A stretch of DNA of 26,686 nucleotides from CAZAMT01 sp964486145 (GTDB lineage Bacteria; Bacteroidota; Bacteroidia; Bacteroidales; JAAAOM01): contig CAZAMT010000024.1 of NCBI GenBank assembly GCA_964486145.1, positions 1 to 26,686 on the forward strand, given 5' to 3'. The position numbers were made by a program, and so were the translations under genes. Shown here piece by piece: positions 1 through 8,502 of the stretch (its first letter is position 1; each line of letters opens with the position of its first letter). Under the pieces are notes generated by a model. It was not told where the DNA came from. It made no database searches and was given only the letters and a program-made list of their open reading frames with translations.

Positions 1-588
1 TTAGAGCACCACGCCACCTTTCAGGGCATCGCCTTCTTCGTCACTTTTCTCAGCTTCTTCCAGAGGTTCGAATCCATAAACCACACCTTCCATGAAGTAG
101 CCTGGTAACTCACCGTAACCGCCAAGCGCTTCTTTGTGTGTAACCAGAATGATGATACCCTTCATGTTGGCCGCCTTCTTCTGCAAGCGAATGGTGCAAC
201 TGCGTTTGGCTGCTTTTGCACTTCGATTACTTGGGGATGATTTTGCTGATACCTCTCCACGTTCATACATTCCGTTTACATCACCAGGCTTCTCAGTTAA
301 AACAACCGCTTCCCATGAATAATCATCTATTAATTGAAATACAGGTTTGTTAAATACCTCAATTTTACCACTGTTATAAACAATCCGCTGAATCTCTTTT
401 CTCTTTAGAGTTTCCGTTTTTTTCTCTTCAGGATCAACAAACGTTACCATTGAAGAAGTAACTTTCCTTACATCCACAACAAGTTTTCGGCCACCCAAAC
501 GGTATATGGTATCCAATTTAGCTGTTTGTTGAGAAAATCCATTTATCATTAAAAATATTCCTGCACAAATAATAATTATCTTTTTCAT
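1..588 (-). CDS. Exported protein of unknown function
   Basis: This 195-residue protein starts with a typical signal peptide: Lys at 2-3, a hydrophobic core at about 4-17, and a likely cleavage site near the GFSQQ at 17-21. There is no lipobox cysteine, so it is probably periplasmic rather than a lipoprotein. The mature part has a short beta-like region (about 28-75), then a basic Ser/Arg/Lys-rich stretch (about 110-140), then a Gly-rich stretch with the pattern THKEALGGYGELPGYFMEG, and an acidic tail. The C-terminal half looks like a conserved domain, but I cannot name it. The start is the only ATG that includes the whole signal peptide. It lies 56 bp downstream of a second minus-strand gene, so the two may be co-transcribed. 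The stop codon occupies the first three bases of the window, so the gene is complete. Confidence 0.8.
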   Translation of the reverse strand: MKKIIIICAGIFLMINGFSQQTAKLDTIYRLGGRKLVVDVRKVTSSMVTFVDPEEKKTETLKRKEIQRIVYNSGKIEVFNKPVFQLIDDYSWEAVVLTEKPGDVNGMYERGEVSAKSSPSNRSAKAAKRSCTIRLQKKAANMKGIIILVTHKEALGGYGELPGYFMEGVVYGFEPLEEAEKSDEEGDALKGGVVL

Positions 589-644
589 AATTTATGTTCA
601 TTTTCCTGTTACCAAATCTGTTTTTTTAAACCATACGATGAAAT

Positions 645-986
645 TTAGTTTCTGTTACCGTTACTTACAAAGTATAATGCTACAGATGCAATCATTAAAT
701 GTAAGAACAATAATGCGTCCAATTCTGATTTCCATCCGGAAAATATGATGTAAATTCCTGCAATTAAAAGAGCGATTCCTGATATTACGGTAACATTGTG
801 TTTCCTTAAAAATCCGCCAATAAACAGCATGACGGCGAAAACCAGCTCCAGAAGAGACAGGTAAAAAATGGATGAATCTAAATTCACCTGAATTACTACC
901 GGGATAGAAATGAAAATAAAAAATGCAGACAAACTTATTCTCAATAGCCAGTGAACAAGGCCTTTTGCGGATCTTAAAGGTTTCAT
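645..986 (-). CDS. Small four-helix membrane protein, DoxX-like
   Basis: The 113-residue product is almost entirely hydrophobic, with four probable membrane helices at about 12-34, 42-58, 64-84 and 88-108 and short charged loops between them. Its length and topology, and a first helix preceded by LVHWLLRISLSAFFIF, resemble small DoxX-like or MauE-like membrane proteins. That is a topology-based guess, with no catalytic motif to support it. It is upstream of the exported protein on the same strand with a 56-bp gap, which suggests one transcript. The 231 bp between it and the divergent gene at 1218 must contain its promoter, but I found no convincing TAnnTTTG box on the minus strand there. Confidence 0.75.
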   Translation of the reverse strand: MKPLRSAKGLVHWLLRISLSAFFIFISIPVVIQVNLDSSIFYLSLLELVFAVMLFIGGFLRKHNVTVISGIALLIAGIYIIFSGWKSELDALLFLHLMIASVALYFVSNGNRN

Positions 987-1217
987 CAGTTTAGTATAAA
1001 ATGTAAATAATCTATTACTTTGTGTGCAATCAACAAATCAATTTTAACTTTACTGTTTACGTGAATGGTACAACGTTGTTACTTAAAACCACGGCGATTT
1101 GATGAGTGGCGGGCTCATTTACATCAACGGATACATGCTTTCATTTGATTGCCAGTTTATAGAAGAAAACATTTTTATTTTAAAAACTAAATCAATTTAA
1201 CAGGTTAAGTCCGGAAA

Positions 1218-1982
1218 ATGACAATTAACAAAAAAACATTAAAGCGGATGCGGTATACTTCCGATCAGGAAGGCATAATGAATCGTTACCTCAGGGAATC
1301 AGCAAACTGGGACAAACATTTAAAAAATACCAGAAAATTCATATTAAATCGAATCAAAAAGCAACATTTCAATTCCATTGCTTTTCTTGGCAGTGGGTGG
1401 CTGCTTGACGTTCCGCTCAATGAACTTTTGGAAATGAACAAAACCGTTTTTTTATACGATATACGCCATCCACGACAGATAAAACACAAGTTGAAAGAAT
1501 ATAACACCGTCATTTTACATGAAATTGACCTCACCGGCGGCCTTATCGAAAAATTTTACCAGGTTGTAAAAAATAATTCAGCCGGCGATATCACCTCACC
1601 GATTGAAGAATTATCTGCAAATTGTAAACTCCCTGAAATCAAAGGAGACATTGTGGTTTCGTTAAACATTATGGATCAGTTGGATGGTCTGCTCATTGAG
1701 TTTCTGAAATCAGAAATTGCACTGGAAAACAAATTTTGGTTAAAAATCAGAAAACAAATTCAGAAAAATCATCTACGTTTGCTTGAAATGCATCGATCGC
1801 TTTTAATAGCCGATGTTGAAGAATTGATTAGCGATAAAAACGGTACGATAACAAATCCGTTGCTTTTCGCAAAAATGCCGCATGGCAAATACAGAGAAAA
1901 CTGGAAATGGGTATTTGACACAACCGGCTCCTATCACAAAAACAAAAAAACAGTTTTTAACGTTGTTGGAATTGAATTATGA
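1218..1982 (+). CDS. SAM-dependent methyltransferase-like protein (putative)
   Basis: The 254-residue soluble protein has what looks like the first half of a class I methyltransferase fold. IAFLGSGWLLDVPL (54-67) resembles motif I with its glycine-rich loop. FLYDIRHP (78-85) resembles the second strand ending in the acidic residue that binds the ribose of S-adenosylmethionine. DIVVSLNIMDQL (144-155) resembles the motif IV strand. The N-terminus is basic and helical. No substrate-specific motif is recognisable, so the substrate is unknown and catalytic activity is inferred only. The stop overlaps the start of the MutS-like gene by four bases (ATGA at 1979-1982), a sign of translational coupling and perhaps a shared job. 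Confidence 0.75.
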   Translation: MTINKKTLKRMRYTSDQEGIMNRYLRESANWDKHLKNTRKFILNRIKKQHFNSIAFLGSGWLLDVPLNELLEMNKTVFLYDIRHPRQIKHKLKEYNTVILHEIDLTGGLIEKFYQVVKNNSAGDITSPIEELSANCKLPEIKGDIVVSLNIMDQLDGLLIEFLKSEIALENKFWLKIRKQIQKNHLRLLEMHRSLLIADVEELISDKNGTITNPLLFAKMPHGKYRENWKWVFDTTGSYHKNKKTVFNVVGIEL

Positions 1983-3787
1983 GAGAAAAAGAATATTACC
2001 GGTCACGCATTCAGAAATTTATAGCTGAAAAGAACCGTTTAAACAAAATTATACGGACACTAACCTGGACGAGACTGTTATCATTTCTTGGTGCCATTGT
2101 AGCTTTCTACCTCCTCTTTTCATTAAATGTAGCGGCTGCTATACTTACATCAGTATTGATCCTCGGTGTTTTTATATGGTCAATCATCAAATATAACCAG
2201 GTACAGAGAAAAAAAGCTTTTACTGAAAGACTTGCAGAAATAAACGAAAATGAAATCAGCGCCCTCCAAGGTGATATTAAAAAATTTGCAAATGGTAGCC
2301 AGTTTATGGATTCGGATCATTCGTTTTCATATGATATGGATATTTTTGGTGAAGGATCGTTGTATCAGTTTTTAAATCGTACACGCTCAGAAGAGGGAAA
2401 ATCAATTCTCGCATCGTTTCTTTCTGAAAATGAAAGAAACAGATTAATAATTATTGACAGACAAAAGATTATTCATGAACTATCCGAAAAAATTGAATTC
2501 CGGCACCGGTTTATGGCTTCGTTTTCATTAACAGACATTTATCAACCACATCAAAAATCGCAACTATTCGGATGGCTTTACAATCAAACATCCTTTTTTA
2601 AAAACAAGACACTCCCGCTAATTAGCTTCATCTTACCAGCAGTATTTATGGTTCTCATTGTATTGTCGGTTCTAACTGTTATACCTGCTGAACTTTTGTT
2701 TTATGTTTTTTTAATACACCTCGGATTCATCGGTTCAAGGCTAAAAGAAATCAACCATATTCATTCCCTTTTGAGCGAACATGGCATGAAACTCAAGGAA
2801 TACGCAGAAATTCTTGCCATCATTGAAAAAGAAAAATTTAGTTCCAAAATAGCAAATCAGTTAAAGTCAGCGCTGCATCATGGTAATGAAACTTCATCAA
2901 AAACTTTAAAACGATTAGGTGGCCTTGTTGAAACCTTTGACAACCGACTAAATCTGCTGGTTAACATTTTATTAAACGGACTTTTTTTATGGGACTTTCA
3001 CTGCATCCGCCGCCTGGAAAAATGGAAAAACAGCCACCGTGATTCAATCGCTCACTGGTTTTCATCGATCAATCAGTTTGATGCGTACATCAGCCTTGCA
3101 AATTTCAATTTCAATTACCCTGAAAACTGCACTCCTGTTTTTTCCGATGATGATTCTTTTTTACACACTGAAAACATGGGGCACCCGCTTATTGATCCCC
3201 GCGAACTGGTGCGCAATGATTTTTCTATGTTTGATAACAATTTCATCATCATTACAGGGGCAAACATGGCCGGGAAAAGTACTTTTTTACGCATGGCAGG
3301 TATCAACATGGTACTGGCCATGGCCGGTGCAAATGTTTGTGCTGACCGATTTGTTTTTAAACCTGTAAAGCTTTTTACGAGCATGCGTACCAGCGATTCG
3401 CTGCAAAAAAACGAATCTTATTTCTATGCTGAACTTAAAAGGTTAAAAGATCTTCTCGAACTTATTAAAAAGGACAAAGAAGTTATGATCATCCTTGATG
3501 AAATTTTGAAAGGCACCAATTCGGAAGATAAGCAAAAAGGTTCGAAGATGTTTTTGGACCAATTGGTAACAAGAAACACGACCGGTATTATTGCAACTCA
3601 TGATTTATCCCTTGCAGCGATGGAAGAAAAGCATCCCGGGAAAATCAAAAACATGTGTTTTGAAATTGAGATTGAAGGTGCAAACATTCATTTTGATTAT
3701 AAACTAAAAAACGGCGTTACCCGGAAGATGAATGCCTCTATTCTTATGGAACAAATGGGGTTGCTTGAGGCTCCGGGTAACAGTTAG
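1979..3787 (+). CDS. MutS-related ATPase with membrane segments
   Basis: This 602-residue protein ends in a MutS-type ABC ATPase domain. The Walker A loop GANMAGKST is at 427-435, Walker B IILDE at 504-508 and the switch histidine in ATHD at 539-542. The N-terminus is not that of MutS. Two hydrophobic helices lie at about 31-50 and 52-70 and a third hydrophobic block at about 214-250, with coiled or lever-like helices between. The mismatch-recognition and connector domains I and II of true MutS are missing, so this is not the classical repair protein. Bacteroidota commonly carry such MutS-related proteins with no assigned role. It is coupled by ATGA to the upstream methyltransferase-like gene. 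A role in mismatch repair should not be assumed; membrane anchoring suggests another DNA- or stress-related job. Confidence 0.9.
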   Translation: MREKEYYRSRIQKFIAEKNRLNKIIRTLTWTRLLSFLGAIVAFYLLFSLNVAAAILTSVLILGVFIWSIIKYNQVQRKKAFTERLAEINENEISALQGDIKKFANGSQFMDSDHSFSYDMDIFGEGSLYQFLNRTRSEEGKSILASFLSENERNRLIIIDRQKIIHELSEKIEFRHRFMASFSLTDIYQPHQKSQLFGWLYNQTSFFKNKTLPLISFILPAVFMVLIVLSVLTVIPAELLFYVFLIHLGFIGSRLKEINHIHSLLSEHGMKLKEYAEILAIIEKEKFSSKIANQLKSALHHGNETSSKTLKRLGGLVETFDNRLNLLVNILLNGLFLWDFHCIRRLEKWKNSHRDSIAHWFSSINQFDAYISLANFNFNYPENCTPVFSDDDSFLHTENMGHPLIDPRELVRNDFSMFDNNFIIITGANMAGKSTFLRMAGINMVLAMAGANVCADRFVFKPVKLFTSMRTSDSLQKNESYFYAELKRLKDLLELIKKDKEVMIILDEILKGTNSEDKQKGSKMFLDQLVTRNTTGIIATHDLSLAAMEEKHPGKIKNMCFEIEIEGANIHFDYKLKNGVTRKMNASILMEQMGLLEAPGNS

Positions 3788-3792
3788 ATGAA

Positions 3793-3828
3793 TTATCAAC
3801 GGCTGATTGTTAATTTAACTGTTGATAA
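3793..3828. repeat. Inverted repeat upstream of parE
   Basis: TTATCAAC (3793-3800) and GTTGATAA (3821-3828) are perfect inverted copies 20 bases apart. A second palindrome, GTTAATTTAAC, sits between them. The element lies just after the MutS-like stop codon and just before the predicted parE promoter. No T-tract follows, so a Rho-independent terminator is unlikely. An operator or weak transcript-end hairpin is possible. Confidence 0.45.
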
Positions 3829-3832
3829 ACAT

Positions 3833-3865
3833 TTTCTCAAGCCAAATCTCTTTTCGTTATATTTG
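3833..3865 (+). promoter_or_regulatory. Predicted promoter of parE-parC
   Basis: TATATTTG at 3858-3865 matches the Bacteroidota -7 box TAnnTTTG exactly. A weaker -33 element, TTTC at 3833-3836, lies 21 bases upstream. Transcription would begin near 3870-3873, leaving a short leader before the parE ATG at 3885. Confidence 0.55.
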
Positions 3866-3884
3866 TGCAAATTTCAGATAAGTT

Positions 3885-5723
3885 ATGACGGCAAACTATT
3901 CAGAAGACAGCATTCGCACGCTCGACTGGAAAGAACACATACGAAAACGTCCGGGGATGTACATAGGAAAACTGGGCGATGGTTCTTCCCAGGATGACGG
4001 AATATACATCTTAATTAAGGAAGTGCTTGACAATTCCATCGATGAATTCATGATGGGATATGGCAAAAAAATTGATATTAGCATCAGTGATAAGGCTGTG
4101 AAAATCAGGGATTACGGACGCGGCATTCCCCTCGGGAAAGTCAAAGACGTTGCTTCAAAAATGAACACCGGCGCCAAATATGACTCCAAGGTATTTAAGA
4201 AGTCTGTCGGGCTTAATGGTGTGGGTATCAAAGCAGTGAATGCCTTATCATCCAAATTTAAAATCAAATCCATACGTGAAGGTGTGGTCAAGTCGGTAGA
4301 ATTTGAAGAAGGTAAATTGATCAATGATTTACCGGAGGAAAAAACAGACCTTCCAAACGGAACCATGGTGTTATTTGTTCCGGACGAATCGCTATTTGGT
4401 AACTTCTACTATATCAATGACTACATTGAAAATCTAATAAAAAATTATGTTTTCCTGAATGCAGGATTGACCATTCATTTTAACGGCCAAAAATACCTCT
4501 CTAAAAACGGACTGCTTGATCTTTTAAATGAAAACTTAAGCGCGGACACCTTTTATCCACCCATGCATTTTAGAAACGGAGACATAGAAGTTGCAATTAC
4601 CCACGAACGCAGTTATGGAGAAGAATATCATACATTTGTCAATGGCCAAAATACCACGCAGGGAGGTACCCACCTATTAGCTTTCAAAGAAGCCCTGGTG
4701 CGCACCGTAAGGGATTTTTACAAAAAAGATTTTGACCCTTCAGATATCCGTCAATCCATTGTTTCAGCCCTCAGTATTAAAGTTGAAGAACCGGTTTTCG
4801 AATCACAAACCAAAACCAAACTGGGTTCAAAGGATATTAGCCCCGCAGGGCCAAGCGTACGTAACTTTGTGATTGATTTTGTGAAACGGGAACTCGACAA
4901 CCACCTGCACAAAAACCCGGAAACCGCGGATGCACTTCTAAAAAAAATCCTTGAAGCAGAAAAAGAACGTAAAGCGATATCGGGTATTAAAAAAATCGCG
5001 AAGGAACGGGCAAAAAAAGCAAATCTTCACAATAAAAAACTTCGGGATTGCCGCATTCATCTTAACTCAAAAGATGAACGGAAACTGGATTCCACAATAT
5101 TCATAACGGAAGGCGATTCCGCCAGCGGCTCCATCACAAAATCCCGGGATGTTAACACCCAGGCCGTTTTTAGCCTGAAAGGCAAGCCGTTAAACACATA
5201 TGGGCTGACAAAAAAAGTGGTATATGAAAATGAAGAGTTTAATCTCTTGCAGGCAGCATTAAACATTGAAGAAGGGCTGGACGAATTACGCTACAACAAA
5301 GTTGTAATAGCTACCGATGCTGATGTAGATGGTATGCACATCCGGTTGCTTTTAATTACTTTCTTCCTGCAGTTTTTCCCAAACCTTATACGCGAAGGAC
5401 ATTTATATATTCTTCAAACTCCCCTGTTCAGGGTGCGTAATAAAAAAACCACCCATTATTGTTATTCGGATGAAGAGAAAGACAAAGCCTTGAAAAAGCT
5501 TGGAGCAAATCCGGAAATTACACGTTTCAAAGGGCTGGGAGAAATATCACCGGATGAGTTCAAACATTTTATTGGTAAAGACTTGCGGTTGGACCCGGTG
5601 CGGATAAAAAGAGATGATGTAATTGCAGACCTTCTGTTATTTTATATGGGTAAAAACACCCCTGAGCGACAGAATTTTATCATCGATAATTTAAGAATAG
5701 AAGAAGACTTGGTTGAAGCGTAA
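3885..5723 (+). CDS. parE: DNA topoisomerase IV subunit B
   Basis: This is the ATPase subunit of a type IIA topoisomerase, which with ParC decatenates daughter chromosomes. The GHKL ATPase motifs are clear: EVLDNSIDEF (46-55, with Asn50 for magnesium), RDYGRGIP (75-82) and GLNGVG (109-114). The TOPRIM domain has EGDSA (409-413) and DADVDG (478-483). At 612 residues it has the short ParE-like length and lacks the large insert of enterobacterial GyrB. Together with the ParC-like partner 17 bp downstream, this favours topoisomerase IV over gyrase. The ATG at 3885 follows a good promoter. An alternative plus-frame ORF from 3788 overlaps the promoter and start and is not a gene. Confidence 0.92.
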   Translation: MTANYSEDSIRTLDWKEHIRKRPGMYIGKLGDGSSQDDGIYILIKEVLDNSIDEFMMGYGKKIDISISDKAVKIRDYGRGIPLGKVKDVASKMNTGAKYDSKVFKKSVGLNGVGIKAVNALSSKFKIKSIREGVVKSVEFEEGKLINDLPEEKTDLPNGTMVLFVPDESLFGNFYYINDYIENLIKNYVFLNAGLTIHFNGQKYLSKNGLLDLLNENLSADTFYPPMHFRNGDIEVAITHERSYGEEYHTFVNGQNTTQGGTHLLAFKEALVRTVRDFYKKDFDPSDIRQSIVSALSIKVEEPVFESQTKTKLGSKDISPAGPSVRNFVIDFVKRELDNHLHKNPETADALLKKILEAEKERKAISGIKKIAKERAKKANLHNKKLRDCRIHLNSKDERKLDSTIFITEGDSASGSITKSRDVNTQAVFSLKGKPLNTYGLTKKVVYENEEFNLLQAALNIEEGLDELRYNKVVIATDADVDGMHIRLLLITFFLQFFPNLIREGHLYILQTPLFRVRNKKTTHYCYSDEEKDKALKKLGANPEITRFKGLGEISPDEFKHFIGKDLRLDPVRIKRDDVIADLLLFYMGKNTPERQNFIIDNLRIEEDLVEA

Positions 5724-5740
5724 AGCTTTTAAATCAACAA

Positions 5741-8377
5741 ATGATTATGGATAACGAGGAATTGAAAAATAATTCAGAAGAACAAGATAAGAACGAGGAA
5801 TTTGAACTTAATGACAATTTTGATGGAGGAACTCCCACAGAAGGCACCGGAGACGTAGTAAGGTTATCAGGAATGTATCAGGACTGGTTTCTTGATTACG
5901 CTTCGTATGTTATCCTGGAGAGGGCCGTCCCTCATCTTTATGATGGTCTTAAACCGGTTCAGCGACGTATTCTGCATTCCATGAGGCGTTTGGAAGACGG
6001 GCGCTATAACAAGGTGGCCAACATCATCGGAAACACAATGCAGTTCCACCCGCACGGGGATGCATCCATCGGTGATGCGCTGGTTCAAATGGGGCAAAAA
6101 GATTTGCTCATTGACACACAGGGAAACTGGGGAAATACACTCACTGGCGATGGCGCCGCAGCCCCGAGATACATCGAAGCGCGCCTGTCAAAATTTGCTT
6201 TGGATGTTGTGTTCAATCCTAAAACGACAACCTGGAAACTTTCCTATGACGGCCGCAACAAAGAACCTGTTACTCTCCCGGTGAAGTTTCCGTTGTTGTT
6301 GACAACCGGTATCGAAGGAATTGCGGTAGGACTGGCATCCAAGGTGTTGCCACATAACTTCAACGAAATCATCCATGCATCCATGAATTATCTCAAAGGT
6401 AAAGATTTCGAACTGTTTCCTGATTTTCCCACCGGTGGACTGATTGATGTTACCAGATACAATGATGGCATCCGGGGCGGTGCGGTTAAGGTCAGGGCAA
6501 AAATTGATAAACTTGATAAGAAAACACTCGTTATCAAAGATATTCCTTTTGGGAAAAACACCTCCACGCTCATTGAATCAATCATTAAGGCCAATGATAA
6601 GGGTAAAATTAAAATTCGTAAAATTGATGACAACACGGCAGATAGAGTTGAAATACTCTTACACCTGGGTCCGGGGGTAACGAACGATCAAACCATAGAT
6701 GCACTGTATGCTTTTACTGATTGTGAAGTGTCTATATCGCCCAATAGCTGTGTCATTGAGGATGATAAACCAAAATTTTTGGGTGTGTCAGAAATATTGA
6801 AAATCGCTACAGACAAGACCCTGGAGTTGCTCAAACTTGAGCTGCAAATACGACTGGGTGAACTTGAAGAATCCTGGCACCTTGCATCCCTCGAAAAAAT
6901 TTTCATTGAAAACGAGATTTACGAAGATATTAAAATATGTAAAACAGAAGAAGAAATTCTGGATGCCATATTTAACGGTCTGAAACCTTTCGTGAAGCAT
7001 TTGAAAAGGGAAGTGACCCGTGATGACTGCGTGCGTCTTTCAAATATTCCGATCAAACGAATATCAAAATACAGCTCATTTAAGGCTGATGAATATATTC
7101 GCGGACTCGAAAAAGAGATGGAAGAGGTCATTCATCACCTTGCCAATATTGTAACCTATACCATCGATTATTTTAAAAACATTCAAAAAAAACACGGCAA
7201 AGGAAGAGAACGGAAGACGGAAATACGGAATTTTGAAAACATTGAAGCAACCAAAGTTGTCGTTGCAAATGAAAGGCTGTATGTTAACCGCCAGGAAGGT
7301 TTTATTGGGACGAGCCTGAAAAAAGATGAATTTGTTTGTGAATGTTCAGACATTGACGATATCATTGCTATCCGGAGGGACGGAACGTATGTCATTACCA
7401 AAGTATCCGACAAAACATTCATTGGAAAAGACATTATGCATGTGGATGTGTTCAAGAAAAACGACAAACGAACCATATACAATGTCATTTACAGGGATGG
7501 TTTAAACGGTAGTATGTATATCAAAAGATGTGCTATCAAAGGAATCACCCGCGACCGTGAATATTCACTTACCAAAGGCGAAACCGGGTCAAGAATTCTC
7601 TATCTTTCCGTGAATCCCAACGGAGAAGCAGAGGTAGTTAAAGTTTATCTAAAACCCCGCCCTCGTCTTAAAAAACCAGTTTTTGATGCTGATTTCAGCG
7701 AAATTGCAATCAAAGGTCGGGAAGCTCAGGGAAATATCTTAACCAGGTATGCCATTCATAAAATTGTTCTTAAAACAAAAGGAGAATCAACTTTGGGTGG
7801 CAGAAAACGATGGTTCGACTGGGAAGTTATGAGATTAAATGCCGATGAAAAAGGTGATTACCTCGGTGAATTCATGGAAAACGATTCCATTCTTGCAGTG
7901 AATAAATCAGGAAGTTACCAGCTACTGGGATTTGATCTTTATGTACATTTTGAAAATGAACTCATGGTCGTTGAAAAATTTAATCCCGATAAGGTCTATA
8001 GCGCAATTTATTTTGACAAAGACGCAGGATACTACTATGCTAAAAGATTTACATTTGATGAAACAGATAAAGAGCAAAGCTTTATCGGAGAGAACCCGGA
8101 ATCTACGCTGGTACTTCTGACCGAAGAAAAACATCCAGGAATTGAGGTTGCCTACACCGGAAAACATAAATCCCGGCCAAATGATGTTATCGATATTGAA
8201 GAATTTATTGGCATAAAGGGGTATAAGGCTAAAGGAAAGCGGGTTACAACATATGAAGTGGGGAAGATTAGAGAAATAGAACCCTTGAAAAGTGATCCGG
8301 AAGCGAAAGATGTCGACCCGGAAAACGACGACGGAAATAACAATGATGATAACTCTCAAATGGAACTGAATCTGTAA
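5741..8377 (+). CDS. parC: DNA topoisomerase IV subunit A
   Basis: This is the DNA-cleaving and religating subunit, with catalytic Tyr144 in APRYIEARL (141-149). The preceding helix has HPHGDASIGD (103-112). Compared with E. coli GyrA HPHGDSAVYD, the quinolone-contact serine is Ala108 and the following tyrosine is Gly111, while the aspartate is kept (Asp112). I believe this variant is common in the Bacteroidota ParC-like family. The C-terminal half (about 500-840) fits a degenerate beta-pinwheel, and the protein ends in a very acidic, Asn/Asp-rich tail. The N-terminal 40 residues are also acidic and low in complexity. The start may be 5741 or the in-frame ATG at 5747. The gene lies 17 bp after parE and is surely co-transcribed with it. 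Confidence 0.92.
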   Translation: MIMDNEELKNNSEEQDKNEEFELNDNFDGGTPTEGTGDVVRLSGMYQDWFLDYASYVILERAVPHLYDGLKPVQRRILHSMRRLEDGRYNKVANIIGNTMQFHPHGDASIGDALVQMGQKDLLIDTQGNWGNTLTGDGAAAPRYIEARLSKFALDVVFNPKTTTWKLSYDGRNKEPVTLPVKFPLLLTTGIEGIAVGLASKVLPHNFNEIIHASMNYLKGKDFELFPDFPTGGLIDVTRYNDGIRGGAVKVRAKIDKLDKKTLVIKDIPFGKNTSTLIESIIKANDKGKIKIRKIDDNTADRVEILLHLGPGVTNDQTIDALYAFTDCEVSISPNSCVIEDDKPKFLGVSEILKIATDKTLELLKLELQIRLGELEESWHLASLEKIFIENEIYEDIKICKTEEEILDAIFNGLKPFVKHLKREVTRDDCVRLSNIPIKRISKYSSFKADEYIRGLEKEMEEVIHHLANIVTYTIDYFKNIQKKHGKGRERKTEIRNFENIEATKVVVANERLYVNRQEGFIGTSLKKDEFVCECSDIDDIIAIRRDGTYVITKVSDKTFIGKDIMHVDVFKKNDKRTIYNVIYRDGLNGSMYIKRCAIKGITRDREYSLTKGETGSRILYLSVNPNGEAEVVKVYLKPRPRLKKPVFDADFSEIAIKGREAQGNILTRYAIHKIVLKTKGESTLGGRKRWFDWEVMRLNADEKGDYLGEFMENDSILAVNKSGSYQLLGFDLYVHFENELMVVEKFNPDKVYSAIYFDKDAGYYYAKRFTFDETDKEQSFIGENPESTLVLLTEEKHPGIEVAYTGKHKSRPNDVIDIEEFIGIKGYKAKGKRVTTYEVGKIREIEPLKSDPEAKDVDPENDDGNNNDDNSQMELNL

Positions 8378-8378
8378 A

Positions 8379-8490
8379 TCGATTGTAAATAATTTATGAA
8401 CCGAGGACAACTTGCCCCGTTTTATCGGGGAAGGACTGCCTGTCCCGATATTTTTTCGGGGAGCTCAACGAAGTTAATTAATAAGGCTAA
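8379..8490 (+). repeat. 112-bp intergenic repeat, copy A
   Basis: This stretch matches 20949-21060 at 105 of 112 positions without gaps. It begins two bases after the parC stop and ends 12 bases before the aroK GTG, so it fills the gap. Inside are two tandem related units, 8405-8432 and 8433-8462, each starting with GGAC and ending with a TCGGGGA-type arm. Each unit forms a short GC hairpin: CCCCG 8415-8419 with CGGGG 8426-8430, and CCCGA 8444-8448 with TCGGG 8456-8460. AT-rich palindromic sequence lies at both ends. The T-run is in the loop, not after the stem, so it is not a standard terminator. It is REP-like, with unknown function. Confidence 0.9.
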
Positions 8491-8502
8491 ATAATCTTTA
8501 TC

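Noticed and set aside
987..1217. Possible tRNA, small RNA or short gene between the two divergent genes
   Set aside because: No cloverleaf, no convincing ORF and no clear TAnnTTTG box on either strand; only AT-rich intergenic sequence is seen.
1979..3787. Calling the MutS-like gene mutS
   Set aside because: Domains I and II are absent and membrane helices are present, so it is not the classical mismatch-repair protein.
3788..3997. 69-codon plus-strand ORF just after the MutS-like gene
   Set aside because: It overlaps the predicted parE promoter and start in another frame and lacks any domain.
5741..8377. Assigning parE/parC as gyrB/gyrA
   Set aside because: The short B subunit without the gyrase insert, the adjacency of the two genes, the divergent quinolone-contact helix and the acidic tail fit the topoisomerase IV-like pair of Bacteroidota better, although only a phylogeny would settle it.
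7922..8410. 162-codon minus-strand ORF opposite the parC end
   Set aside because: It is antisense to the ParC C-terminal region, with Phe/Ile-rich content typical of the reverse strand of Lys/Glu codons. No start context or domain was found.
8444..8461. Rho-independent terminator in the 112-bp repeat
   Set aside because: The T-rich run is in the loop between the arms, and no T-tract follows the stem on either strand.
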